Shown here piece by piece: positions 26,201-38,200 of a stretch of 64,000 nt of DNA. The number at the start of each line of letters is the position of its first letter. Within the stretch, counting starts at the first letter, position 1. Under the pieces are notes generated by a model, which was given only the letters and a program-made list of their open reading frames with translations, ran no database searches and was not told the origin of the DNA. Source of the DNA: Nautilus pompilius. Lineage: Eukaryota > Mollusca > Cephalopoda > Nautilida > Nautilidae. The DNA lies in the NCBI GenBank assembly GCA_018389105.1, contig JACATO010002209.1, positions 1 to 64,000 of the forward strand, given 5' to 3'. The position numbers and the translations under genes were made by a program.

Positions 26201-27181
26201 ATCTACTCCTGAAACTTGGAATAATATTTCACATCAGGTTATAGTTTAAAGTGTGTTTATATATATATAATGATAATTTTAGCTTTTGTCAGAATGTTGC
26301 ATATTTGGTTTTTCAGATAATTTGGTGCTTTTAATGATATATATATATCATGTTCTCTTTCCTGCCAAAAACAACTAAAAGATAAATTTTTCTTTGAAAG
26401 TTGCTTTAAAACTAGCATAGTATATACACAGTTTTAGTCTTTGGCACTTTAATTTTAAAAAATGAAAGTAGCTTAGTTTTTTTTTTAAAAAGTAACTTAA
26501 TAGACTGCACATAATGTTTGGGATATTGAACTTTGTGAATACATAATTTTAAGAATATCAGAATTATGCAATTGTATGAATATCCTATCAGCTATTCAGA
26601 ATGATTAAATCATGCATAGTTTGCTGATTCTGACCTATAGCTCAGGTTACTGTTGATGAGAGTAATCTTGTGAATATTTCACATATTTGATGGGATGGTT
26701 TTGATGAACATGCCTTTTGTCCTAACAAGGTAGTGTGTAAAAGAGGGTTTTAAAGATATTATGAACCATTCTATTTCAAGTCAGTGGCACCTGACAATAA
26801 GTGGATGTAACAAAGGGCTACACAGATAGCAGTTGAAGCATGGGTTTGGCTAGGTAGCAACTAGCAGAACCTAAGATAGTTCCTGTAATGGTCAACCCAG
26901 AGCATGAGATTGTTACAATGCCAGTTTTATTATGAACAAAAATCTGGAAACCAGTTTGTGATTTTGACAGCTCTATTCAACAATTTAGATTTGTGGCACC
27001 AACATTTTATTTCAGATTGTATGGACTCCTTGTGGCTATACTGTATCGCTGCCTATGATCAGTAGATATCAGAGAGATTCCGGTGTTCCTTATGTTGTAG
27101 GTGGTAGATGCAGAAAAGCTGAGCCAATATGATATTTACTAATGAATGAAGGTTTACATTCAACTTTAGGGATGGTAGAAT
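23254..27181. other. Non-coding AT-rich region
   Basis: No exon, RNA gene or element ends recognised. There are short AT microsatellites near 26259 and 26338. Confidence 0.5.
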
Positions 27182-27643
27182 CAGGGGCGTAGCTAATGGG
27201 GGGCGGCAGGGGCGGTCCGCCCCGGGCGGCACGTTTTGGGGGGCGGCATTTTTTGGTCCGAGTGCACGTTTGTCAAATTTAGTTCAGGACAGTATGTTAC
27301 ATATATAATGTATTTTTTCGTTCTATTTTTCCAGATATTATTTTTTTCCTGAATTTTTCGTTCAATTTTTAATGGTAGTTTTTTGAAAGGAAGAAAGTTT
27401 TTCTAAAATTTGCTGTAAAAGAAATTTGCTCACTTGAAGTGAGTCACTTCTAATTAATTTTGAATTGAATATCAATATTTTCTCATTATATATTTGATAA
27501 TTTTTATTTTCTAATAGTACTTTTTTTTCAATAAATAAATAAATAAAAAATGAATTTTTTGGAGGTTTTGAAATTCTACGTTATTTAGAGGGCGGCAAAT
27601 TCTACGACCGCCCCGGGCGGCACAAACGCTAGCTACGCCCCTG
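27182..27643. mobile_element. Non-autonomous hAT element (MITE) with intact TIRs and TSD
   Basis: A 462-bp element is bounded by perfect 14-bp terminal inverted repeats, CAGGGGCGTAGCTA at 27182 and its reverse complement ending at 27643. Both sides carry the identical 8-bp target-site duplication GGTAGAAT (27174-27181 and 27644-27651), the length made by hAT transposases. Inside the TIRs lie GC-rich subterminal inverted repeats with CCGCCCCGGGCGGCAC on both sides; the centre is AT-rich and has no open frame. It was therefore mobilised in trans. The perfect TIRs and TSD suggest a relatively recent insertion compared with the broken elements nearby. Confidence 0.92.
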
Positions 27644-27651
27644 GGTAGAAT

Positions 27652-30600
27652 GTATGTGTCAAAACAAACCAGAAAGTGGCTTATAACTGGTATGGTTAAA
27701 GGTCACTGACAGTAACTCTGACTGACCTGAGCTAGCCATCATCAGAAAATATTAATGTGTGCCAGACAACTCTCTCCAACCAATTGTAGTTCTAACCTCG
27801 CAAATTTGATGATCAGAATTCATTCTCCAAGGTAGCATTCTCATTGGGCCATTATTATAATAGCTTCCATCCAGGTTATTTGAATTTTTACTACATGATT
27901 GCAGGCCATGTTGTTGGTTCATTTCATGAAATTTACCAGTTTTTTGTGCTTTCCACTCTGTCTCAGCTTCTTTTGCTGTGACATCACACTATTTATCAGA
28001 ATGCATTATTTCAGTTCAGTTGTTTTGTGTGGGAGGAAGGGCATTTGTATAAAGAACACCTCAGTGAAACCTGCTGCATCTTTGAAGCTTTAAAACAACT
28101 GTTTTGTGGATAATGCAGTATTAGCAGGTTTTATTTGCTGCTTCATGCAGTGTTTTCCTACTTTAGAAACATGTCTAATCATTTTTGCCACCCATTCAAT
28201 TATCTTATTTGGTTTTTAGGCTAATTAATGTGTTGTGATAAGATTCATTGCTAATTCTTGTTTATACTGTTATCTTTCAGATTACAGCATTAGTTAATGT
28301 GCTATAATAGAACATGTCACTGTACCACAGTAGTCTCTCTCCTTTTTAGGAATTGCAAAAATAAATTAAGAAACTGGATAAGTTTATAATTTTCCCCACA
28401 AAGTTTGTTAGTATTTAAATTGAATTAATTGGAATAATTATTAAGATTTGTTGTTGAGCTTAAAACCACATACCATCAAGTTCTCCAGTAGAGAAAATCA
28501 ACGTCAATGAAATTAGGTTTTTTTTTTTTTAAATCCTTTGAAATAGTTGAAAGATAAACACATAGGTAAAACTTTGGGATTCTAAGTCATGCATGTGTAT
28601 AATCTTGAAAATTGTAAGATTTTTAAATAAAGCTGCATTTATCTAACAAATAAAGACAGATATTCTAGAACAAGTTTTATTTTGAGTACAGTATTATCCA
28701 ACTGAGGAATGAGGCAATGTTCCTAGTATTTTTTTGTTTTTTACATGAGCTAGAGCATTATTTACATTTTTTTGCTTTCTGAAACATGAATTGTTTATCT
28801 GTAGTTTAACCAAATTGGATGATATGTTATCAGAATGGTGTTGTTTACTTGTTTCTCCATTATGCCTTCAATTTTCAAGAAATAACCAACTCTTTGTTTT
28901 GCATAAATTCCCATGCCACCTCATTTCCATGTGAAGATTCACCTTGTATCGACTGACTTAGACTTTCATTTGTCAGTTTACAACTCCTGATTTAAAATCA
29001 TTTTCATGTCGTTTGTGTGTTCTTTGGCAAACTGTTATCTTTTCTTTTAATTGCCATGTAGTAAAAAGATGATTTTGTTTTTGCAGCAGCTTCATCATAT
29101 GACCATAAGTGCATTATCATAGTTGATCTTGATTGAGAAAAATGTACCAGCACAACTCATAATGTCTGAAAATTGTCTGACTGTAAGATGTCTTTTTGCT
29201 TTGTTCTTTGCTACAGATTGTCTCTCATTTTTCTATTTTAGTGTCTACTTTCAGCCCCTTTAGATTTTCCATCAAATTAATCACTTTCTTTGTATACTTT
29301 CAACACTTGTCTGAGATATTTCATTGTTTTTGGCAAGAACCCTACCAGAGTAGTTATCCTGACTTTTCCAGGATTTGATGTTATTCGGAATGGGCACAAA
29401 GTCAGCAACATGAGAAAAATTGAAATAGGTTGGCGTTCTCACTCTGAAGTCTTAAGGTTTTTACCATTTTTATTTTTTATACATTCTCAACAAACATTTT
29501 AAATGAAAAAGACATTATACTTTTGTGCTATCCTACATGCATAGTAGCTATGGAGAACAGCTAGGTAGCATAATAGAGCATCTTCTGAGATGTCTTCTAA
29601 GATACACATCAATAATTTTTTCAACATTAACTTCATTATCTTCGTGCATAGTGTGTGAAAACAATCCTCTACCTTACAGCTACACAATATGTTTTTTTGT
29701 AAGTTTCAGAAACAATTTTGCTCTTTTAACTCCACTTGATGCTAATCTGACTGATGTCAGAAGGAGATTGAGATGTCTGGGTATATTGATGGGGATACTC
29801 TTGTATCAGTTAAATTTCCAAGAAGGGCATCAGACATGTTGTCCTGCTTTTCCATATATGTTGCCAGAGTTTAACTTCTTGTTGCATTGAATGTAGAGAT
29901 GGCAAATATTCTTTATTGTACTTCAGAATAGCATCAGCAGTTAGTTGGTTAAAGCAGTATGATAGATGAAGGAATCAGTCATGCCTAAATGGCTTGGCTT
30001 GCGAGGTCCCCAAATCACATGCTGAACTTGGACGAGAAAGTTCAAAATCATAGTGAAAAGGCAATGTTTGAAATATTCATCTGGAGTTTGTCAGAAACAT
30101 TGCGCCTGCCTGCTTCAGTTTCTAGGGAGTTCAAGAGATGTAAGTTTTGCTCTCTTTGTTCAATTAAAAAATTTTGTACATTGTATTGTCTTCATTGTTT
30201 TGACAGAAGATAACAGAAACTTTAAATAGGTTATCATTTTAAAACCTTTGTGGTGGACTCTTTGGAAACATGCTATGAAGATGGGATTAGTTATAAGTTT
30301 CATTATTCCGTATGTCTCACAAACTATTTTTTCTGTCTAAAACAGATTTCTAAGAGACTTTCAATTCATCTCATTTCACAGAATAATTTGCATTTTATTT
30401 TATTGATTTGCTTTGTTTTTCTCAGGTGTATTTATCTTTTGTATACATTTTTTAATTATCTGCTCCTTTGGGGAGAATATTTTTTAAAATATGCCAAGTT
30501 GGAACTTTCTTCTTTTGGCAATGATACAGCACTAGGTTTAGCACATGGCTGGAAGAGTAATAATAGACTGCACTGGGGGATTCTCCTTGGTCAGTGCAGC

Positions 30601-33600
30601 ATATTCTGATTGGTGTTCTTCCATATTACTGGTTCAGTCCATGGTCATAGATCAGCAGAGTTTAGTGGTTAGGCCAACAATAGTCAAGGATGCATTGTTA
30701 CTTGGCATGCTGTTTCACCTATAATGCTTTCACACAAAGTAAATTCAGTCAGTTGATATTAATAGTATAACGTATAACAAGGTCTAACTGTTCCAGTTTC
30801 TGCTGTCAATCAACTCATCACTGGCCTTGCAATAGCATCAAACCTCAAATCGAGCAGTACCTTGAAAGTACCTTTGTTGCACTGCCATTGCCATCATGCC
30901 TGTGACTTCATGAAGTAATACCTGGCCTTACATAAAATTACAGACACTTTACCAAAGATCTCTATACTTCCTTTCTTGATGCTTTCATTTGCAATGGTGA
31001 CATCTATTCTAATGGATACATTTGCACATGCCGTCTTAAAGCCATTCCATTTTCTGTTGAATTGATGTGATAGCCATGTACTATTTTGCTTTTAAGATCT
31101 TTGAGAAAATCCTTCCAAATTTGGTAAGCTGCTGTGATTAGGTTTTGGGGATGGCAATGTGAAGTCTCCAGAAAAAAAAGACAAATGCTATCATTTTGTA
31201 ATAGCAAGCAAAGTCAATCTTTTTAAACCAGTCTCAACATCAGCTTGTGTATCCACTCTCATTTCTTTTGTCTTTGTACTACTGGAAAGGAAACTTGAAA
31301 TTTATCTTTGGTTTTTGGCTAGAATTAAATAGTGTTTTATATCATTAGTGGCACATTGTGTCTGTAATGTTTTCTTATCTTATAACTTAAAATGAGTGTG
31401 AATGACTTCCTCATCATTCAAACAAAAGTATAAATAATATTAAGTAAAATGAAAATCAGTGACTGCACCAACATTTTTTTTGAAATGCAGCCATGAGAAA
31501 ATTATTGTTTATGAAGAATGTGTGTTTAATATATGTCTTCAAACTTAATATTATTGTATAAAACAATAGATTAAAATTGATAATTTTTCAAGTTGGCATT
31601 AAGATATTTTTTGTATCCTCATGTCATAATTCAACAACATTTTGAGACATTCATAATAATCATAATGGTGTAATACTTGTCATGTTGTCCTTCAGAAAAT
31701 GACTCATTTGAAACATTTTTATTTGTAATACAATGGCTTCTCTCTCATTTGTCACAGAAAAAATGGAATTTAGTTTAAGGATAGTTTTCATGTAACCCAT
31801 CAGTTCTGATATGATTTACAAATTATCATTCAAGGTTTGTTTGGTCTTTCCATGAGTATTTTGGTTCATTTGTGTACTGTCTGAATAAGCCATGGCTCAA
31901 AAAAACTTGTTTTGAGATTTTTTCAGAACTTCCCAATACAGTATTCCTTTGTCAATATATTAAAAAAACCATGAGAACCATGCCTTTAGTATAGTGAATA
32001 ATATCATCATTAGAAAACCAGAAACTACATATAGTATATAATAGTCGTGGTAATTTAATTTTATGCCATGCTAGATGTATATAAAATCATTTATTATTAA
32101 CAATAACTTTATAAATTTTAATTTTGAATTTTTACAAAATTTATATGCCAGTATTATTGATGTCAAACTTTTTCCATGACATCTTTACACACACACCACA
32201 AGAATAATGCTTTTTGTGCTTATTGAATTAGTTCTTTAAACCTTACTGTTGAAAGTGATGTAACTGTTTGGAATGTAAACAAGACCTGTAACCTCTTTGA
32301 AGTATGTGTACACACACACACACACACACATTTTTATAGGCAAAAAGCAAGGTACTTTGAATCATTGGCAAATAGATTTCTAGTGTGCTCTGTTCTGCTT
32401 AGCTAGAGCTTGCTGTAGCAGGGTTTACAAATATGATGATTCATATTACTTACAGCAAATGGAAAACTTGAAAAGATATTTCTTAAGAAAAGCTATTATG
32501 ACTTTTTCAATATTTTAGTTAACAAAAGCAATTAGTGTTTTAATAATTTATTGAATAAAGTTTTGAGGCACATTCATTTGATTATTAGTTAGACAAAACT
32601 ATGCTACCCTTTAAAAGGCATCCATTTAGGTTTAGAGTTATCATATTTATGTGGTGATAAAACAGCCCATGAAATACATGTTATGCTTTATAATATATTA
32701 AACTAAAATCCATATTCCATCAACCCTAATTATAAAAGAAAGTAAAGCAACAATATAAGTGCTTTTAGTGATTGCTGTCATACCTACAGTCACAGTAAAT
32801 AGGCCAACTTGTGGAATTACTGGACTCTTGAATTATACCACCAAGATAAATTATAGGTAGCTGTTTTAGCAGACTAACAAAGTTACGTGGAAATATAATA
32901 CGTAATACATATACATATGTCTAAAACCAAGGTAGAGATTTGATGTAAATCAAAGAAAAGTAATCAGCTGAAGATCCAAGTAAAATGATTTTGTAGGAAA
33001 AAAATGCAGAAATTAAATATTGAGAAATAGGAATAAGATAAATCAAACACAAAACTTGTTGAGCCAAAAAATGTGGGCTTTCAAACAATTTTTACCATGA
33101 TGTCAAATATTTGCAACATGCAATCCTGGTCTGCCATTGCCGTAAATCTGTAAATAACTTCCATAATAAAAGAGTGCATATTTTTTAATCTAGAGCTAAG
33201 GTCAGTAATCTAATATCATGAAATCCATCTATAAATTAATCCAAGATGAGGACAGGAAGTCAGAACATCCAAATTTAAATAGGTGATGCAAAATAAGATT
33301 TAGGAATGAATCAGCACAGGTGTAGAGTCAGCAACATTTTCTCTGCCTAAATACAATTTAATATTGTGCACTAAAACAATACAAATCATCTCAAAAAAAG
33401 CATGAATGGTGACCAGAAAACAAACACAGATTCTTCACAAATTACAAAAGCACACAGCATTGTAAATCACATTTGGTAGCAGAAATCCTTTAGCTAATTG
33501 GTATTTTATTGAGAGAATTGATTCTCTACCACAATGTAATTAGGAATGATAAACTCTAAAATAATGAGGACAATAGAACAGTAGCAGCCCCTACTTTATT

Positions 33601-35783
33601 TACACCATCAAATTATATTAATTACTACAATAGGTTTTACTTAAATAGGACAGAACCATTTTAATGGATCACTTTGTGACAGTTGTCTTAAAAATAGTTA
33701 ATAAATATGCAATGTAATATTTAAGTTCAGCTCAACTGTTTGAACTGTATTCTGTTAAACAAAAAATGTTTACTCACTACCATTTGTTTGTCCATACTCT
33801 TATTTCCTGTATGAATTAGTAGAGAATAATGCAAAGCCCCTCAAACATCATTTGTACCAAAATTCTGTATTGAGTATTGATATATTTTTTACTATTCTGA
33901 TTATTTTTTTATATTTGTGGAGAAATATTTGTAGTTTAAAGAGAAACAGCAGTTCATTGATGATAGCCTCCATGTTTGTGAATAGCTAACAGAGCTGAGG
34001 TTTTGTCTCTCTATTGACAGATTTTTTTTAAAAAAAAATTTGTTTTCATGGCTAATATCCAGATTATGTCAGTGTACTTTAGTTCAGTTGTAATGGCTCA
34101 AAAACAACTTTTTATAAATGTGTATGTACACATGTATGTAGTTTTATGAAGAGGCTGCTGCTGCCAGCCTTCTGTAGTTAATACCATTCCTACACTGCCC
34201 CTATATTTTGATAACTTGTTTTGTGTGGTGCGTAAACAGTCATTCTGTGTTCCAACCTTTATCACACGAGCCATGTTAGCAGGGTTGTCGTTTAAAACTT
34301 GCCAGAATAAACCTGGTGGAAAATCATGATCTCCTTTTTTTAAAATTAGGAGAGTTCTAATAGCATTTCATTTAAAGAACAATCAGCTTCCTGAATCAGT
34401 TGTTGATTATTTATGTGTACTAAAAGATTCTTGAAAAAAACGAAGTTTATTTTTTGCTAAATGATAACGTGATAGTCTGTTGTAACCTAGCTGTTGTTTA
34501 TCTCTATCAGTTGGAGTAGACATGCAAACAAAATAATATTTTTAAAAATTATAAGATTAGTATAATAAAAAAAAAACAAAACAAATATTTATACAAGGAA
34601 CATAAATATAATTTAAAAAAAAAAAAACTGTAACATCAACAATCTACTTATAGTAAGAAAACAGGTAGTACAGTGTACAGGTACATTAAATTTTATAACT
34701 GCATTATTTTAGCACAAGTGTACCCTTGCATCTTTTTATGCTGTCAATAATAAAAAGAATATTTTAAGAACACACCATCGGTGTAGGAGTGCATCAGCAT
34801 CAAACACAAATACTGACTTTCTTCTTCCAAGACACTAAAGTAAATGGACAGACAATCCCAGACTTTATGGATTTCAAGCTGTAATAAACGCTGGAGGAGG
34901 AGGCATAACAATTGAGAGATGGGTGGCTTTATTCCGAGTTGGTCAGGCAAAAAACTAAACTGGTTTTAATGTGCCTAAATAGTGAATCAGGATCTTATGC
35001 TATAATTATGTGCTGTAGAATTTGGTGTGTTTAGTTATGGATTTCTCTTTTGACAAAATGCATGTGTATTATCTGGGAGCATTACTCTGATTAAATAGGT
35101 ACTGCTGCTGTGGTGCGGTGTGGTGTGTGGGTGTGTGTGTGTACGTATTCAAAATAGACTCTTTTTGCAATTTGCCAATTAACAAATAACTCGTCAAATA
35201 ACCACATGGGTTTTTTTTTACAGTTGTGCTGCTAAAACTAGACTGGAATAAACAGCTTTAAGAAAAGATTTCTGCACTTAAGTGTAACAGATGCTTTTCA
35301 TTTAAACAAATATTAATGAACCCCACCCATTCCCCTCTTCTTTTGCATATTGCACCATGCATTAATGTTGTGATCACTCTAATAAAATTTAATTTTTGAA
35401 AGACTTGTTGGTTGGGTCTGCATAATGGTGACCGGTTAAAAATAGCGAGCAGCAGCTAAGCCAGTATTTGTGTTGTGTTTTATTCACCACACCTGATTGA
35501 TTCTGCTTTTATCACAAAATTAGGCTGCTGCCCTTCATTGTTCTAGATGTGGGTTATGCCCAATGCTATGGAATTATGGAAGTTATCTTCCTTGGAATGA
35601 AAATGTTAAATTAATCCAAAATAAAAGACAGAAAAAACTGATTTGGAGCTCTTTTTCTTAGCTAACTAACCAGACAAATTTTTTTTTTGTCCTTTAAATA
35701 AAAAAAAAACTTGATAATGTTGAAAAAATTGAAGTCAACAGTTAAAACAGTTACAATAATTTCTGACCATTTTCTTATGTATA
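27652..35783. other. Non-coding AT-rich region
   Basis: Eight kilobases without a recognisable gene. It contains a (CA)n tract at 32309-32330 and many A/T runs. Open frames near 27899, 29290, 29525 and 30250 lack splice signals in a compatible phase or a recognisable protein pattern. The signal-peptide exon of the downstream lectin gene could lie here or further upstream, but I cannot identify it. Confidence 0.45.
32309..32330. repeat. (CA)n microsatellite
   Basis: Eleven CA/TA dinucleotides in uninterrupted alternation. Confidence 0.95.
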
Positions 35784-36090
35784 CAGTGTCCTGCCATAAC
35801 AATTTGATTACCTGCTGTTATTAAATACATGCAGTAGAGTGAAATTATTTATGCTAGTACCTGGTTGAGCCACCTTTTGCAACACAATGAGCCTCTACCC
35901 TGTTTTGGCATTGAATCAACAAGATTCTGTATCAAGGTCTGTTTCACGTTTTCCTACAGCCCTGAGAAAGCTGCTTTTAATTACATCATATTGGTGAGAC
36001 ATGAATGAATTTCTCATAGCAGGCAATCCAGATGCTCTCACTAGTTGGATTCATATCAGGGCTTTGGGGTACCGAGAGACATAGTGGAAT
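35784..36090 (-). pseudogene. Tc1/mariner transposase relic, C-terminal part
   Basis: Read on the minus strand, about 35950-35860 encodes IQNLVDSMPKQGRGSLCCKR, matching the conserved C-terminal LV-SMP region of Tc1-like transposases. Further upstream on that strand (36000-36090) a stop-ridden remnant of the catalytic SPD-x-NP-x-EHLW region can be traced. The element end appears to be CAGTGTCCTGCCATAA starting at 35784 next to a TA, as expected for Tc1/mariner. Stops and frame changes make it inactive, and the 5' part is missing. Confidence 0.7.
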
Positions 36091-36950
36091 GCCTTGTTTA
36101 AAAAAATTAGATAAATATCAGCTAAAAAATAAAAAAAAAATACAACTTCAGTGCTTTTGGATTTGTGTTGTTACCATCTCCAAGAAATACACTTAGGAAA
36201 AAAACAATCCTTTACTTTTAATGTCATGTGTTTAAGTTCTCTGTATTTTGCTGTTGTTAATTATAATTTTATTTGAATATATAGTTTTCTTTCTTTGTCA
36301 TCAAAATGTATCAATTTGTATACACAGTAACATGAGAAAGGGCTTAGATTATTCTTTATTAAGCACGCATGAAGTGTTCTCAGAACAAAATAGTTGTGAT
36401 GAGAAAGAATTGACATTTTTTTTGTTTTGGTTCTTCTTTAGGCAAAGCAACATTGAGAGAGAAGCTTTGTATTCGGTAAAAAACTTGAATAAGTCGAATA
36501 CTTTTATTTTCAAGCTTTCTGAAAAGAATCAAGGAAATCAGATTCTTTTGTTTTTAGCAAGACTGAATAAAAAGGATTAATATGCGATTTAGCTGTTAGC
36601 TTCCAGAAGAGAAACTATCCTGTTGTTGAATCTGCATACTTTTTTACCTCTGTGCATTCTGAAGGTATCCAAACAGTTGAAAAAAAAGGGAGGGGGGCTC
36701 ATAAAATCACATGTTAATTCAGAATATATTTTGTTTTTTTTTTAATTATAAATTGAAAGCTCTAAGGTTTGTTTCCAGTTTTCTTCAATATATTTTGAGG
36801 CTGTTGTATATGATTTATTCTCATTAAAATTAAGTTTCTGAATCTCATACAAAAGTGATAATAGAAAGAATATTTATTTGCTCCATTTGAATCTAATTTC
36901 TATACTTTGTTTTGATATTAAATGTAATTAGTTTAATTTTTTTTTTCCAG
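36091..36950. other. Sequence immediately upstream of the first recognised exon
   Basis: AT-rich sequence ending in a strong pyrimidine tract (36931-36950) that serves the first visible exon as 3' splice site. This is therefore the end of an intron, not a promoter. A hydrophobic open frame at 36248 has no ATG and no usable donor. Confidence 0.6.
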
Positions 36951-36978
36951 GATGTTATCAATTACCAGTGTCCATCAG
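36951..36978 (+). CDS. Exon 1 (visible): start of C-type lectin domain
   Basis: A 28-bp micro-exon after TTTTTTTTTTCCAG encodes DVINYQCPS plus one base and is followed by GTAAGT. The cysteine begins the extra N-terminal disulfide of long-form lectin domains. Reading in phase 0 at its 5' border implies a further upstream exon carrying the start and signal peptide. The exon would be unconvincing alone, but its phase and residues fit exon 2 exactly. Confidence 0.8.
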
Positions 36979-38165
36979 GTAAGTTATTTTCTTTGCGTGG
37001 CTATTGTTGGCAACCACAGTTTGGTTCCTGGTTGGTATTATCCATTTGTGGTTTCCCTTCCTCTTTGTACCAGCCATTTTTGCATGAATTCTCTCTAACT
37101 CACTAGAATATTAGAGAAGTTCTGGTAGTTTTGTTAGGATGGCAAAAGTCAGTATGCATCACACATTTTATGTGGTCTTTAGTGCATTCTTTCTCCACTC
37201 GTATGTACTGTGGACCGTCTTTATCAAACCCTAACCAATTTTTGCTTGGAAGCATCTCTGGGCACACTTCACTGAGCCCACTTGCACTCAAGATCTTTAA
37301 GAACTATTATTTTATGCCTAACACCTTTGGTTATCTCATCAGTTACATTTCATCACCAACAACACAGCAGCACAACAGCGAATGTGGCCTTTAGAATTTT
37401 TCAAGAAAAAGGACCAATAAGGATCAGCATTGACTTAATTTGAATAAATGAATTAAGATTAGGATGGCTTAAAACTATTTTCCGAGCAGACCAAATAAAG
37501 GGGTGTGTGTGTGTGTGTGTGTTGTAATAGTGCACAATGATGTATGTGACGGTACTGGTTTGTTCTGAGAAAATAGTCTTTTAACAGCAATTTCACCCCA
37601 CTTTCTGTTTGTTCAGGTTGGGATAATATTGGATTCTCCTGTTATAAAGTTTCTACCAAATCTCAGCCATGGGACTCTGCCTTGGATATTTGTAAAAGGT
37701 ACTGTCAGGTTGCCCCTTTTTTTTCATGTTTTAATAGCAATTATTTCTTCTTAATCTATTTAGCATTTTGTGATCGAACTAGACAGAGCTGCATAGTCCT
37801 ATTTATGGACTCTTTGTATGGAACTAGAAGTTCATTGATGTCAAATATCTCAGCAGTTCTATTATATGGACAAAGTATTCAACAAACTTACTTTTTATTT
37901 TCAAAGCTCACCCATTAGTGAGTCAGAAAAATGCTTTTTTTCATTGGAAACTATTTTGTGTTGTTCCAGAACCAAGCAAGTTGATCCGTCGTATTATATT
38001 CTTGGAGGCTTTATTGGCTAGTAGGCACGAGAATATTGATTCACTTTACGTGAGTCTAGCTGCTATTTTATATCTTTTTAAATTATTAATCACTTTTTCC
38101 AAAAATAATGAATTATAGAAAATTTAGCATTTAAGAGTTTCAGATAGTGTTTAGAAAATTAATTA

Positions 38166-38200
<35 letters not shown>

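Noticed and set aside
27899-28093. Possible signal-peptide exon (MKFTSFLCFPLCLSFF at about 27926)
   Set aside because: The peptide is hydrophobic and begins with ATG, but no good donor follows in the phase-0 frame needed by the exon at 36951. T-rich DNA produces such frames by chance.
31004-31207. Minus-strand open frame as a transposase fragment
   Set aside because: Some residues loosely suggest a Tc1-type C-terminus, but no ordered motifs or element ends could be traced.
36248-36580. Hydrophobic frame just upstream of the lectin gene as a candidate first exon
   Set aside because: It opens with TTG rather than ATG and has no donor that would join in phase 0; composition looks like AT-rich intron.
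36912-37106. Reading the frame across exon 1 as an unspliced ORF starting at 36912
   Set aside because: The start is a TTG inside the pyrimidine tract; the true exon is 36951-36978, as its junction with exon 2 completes the lectin motif.
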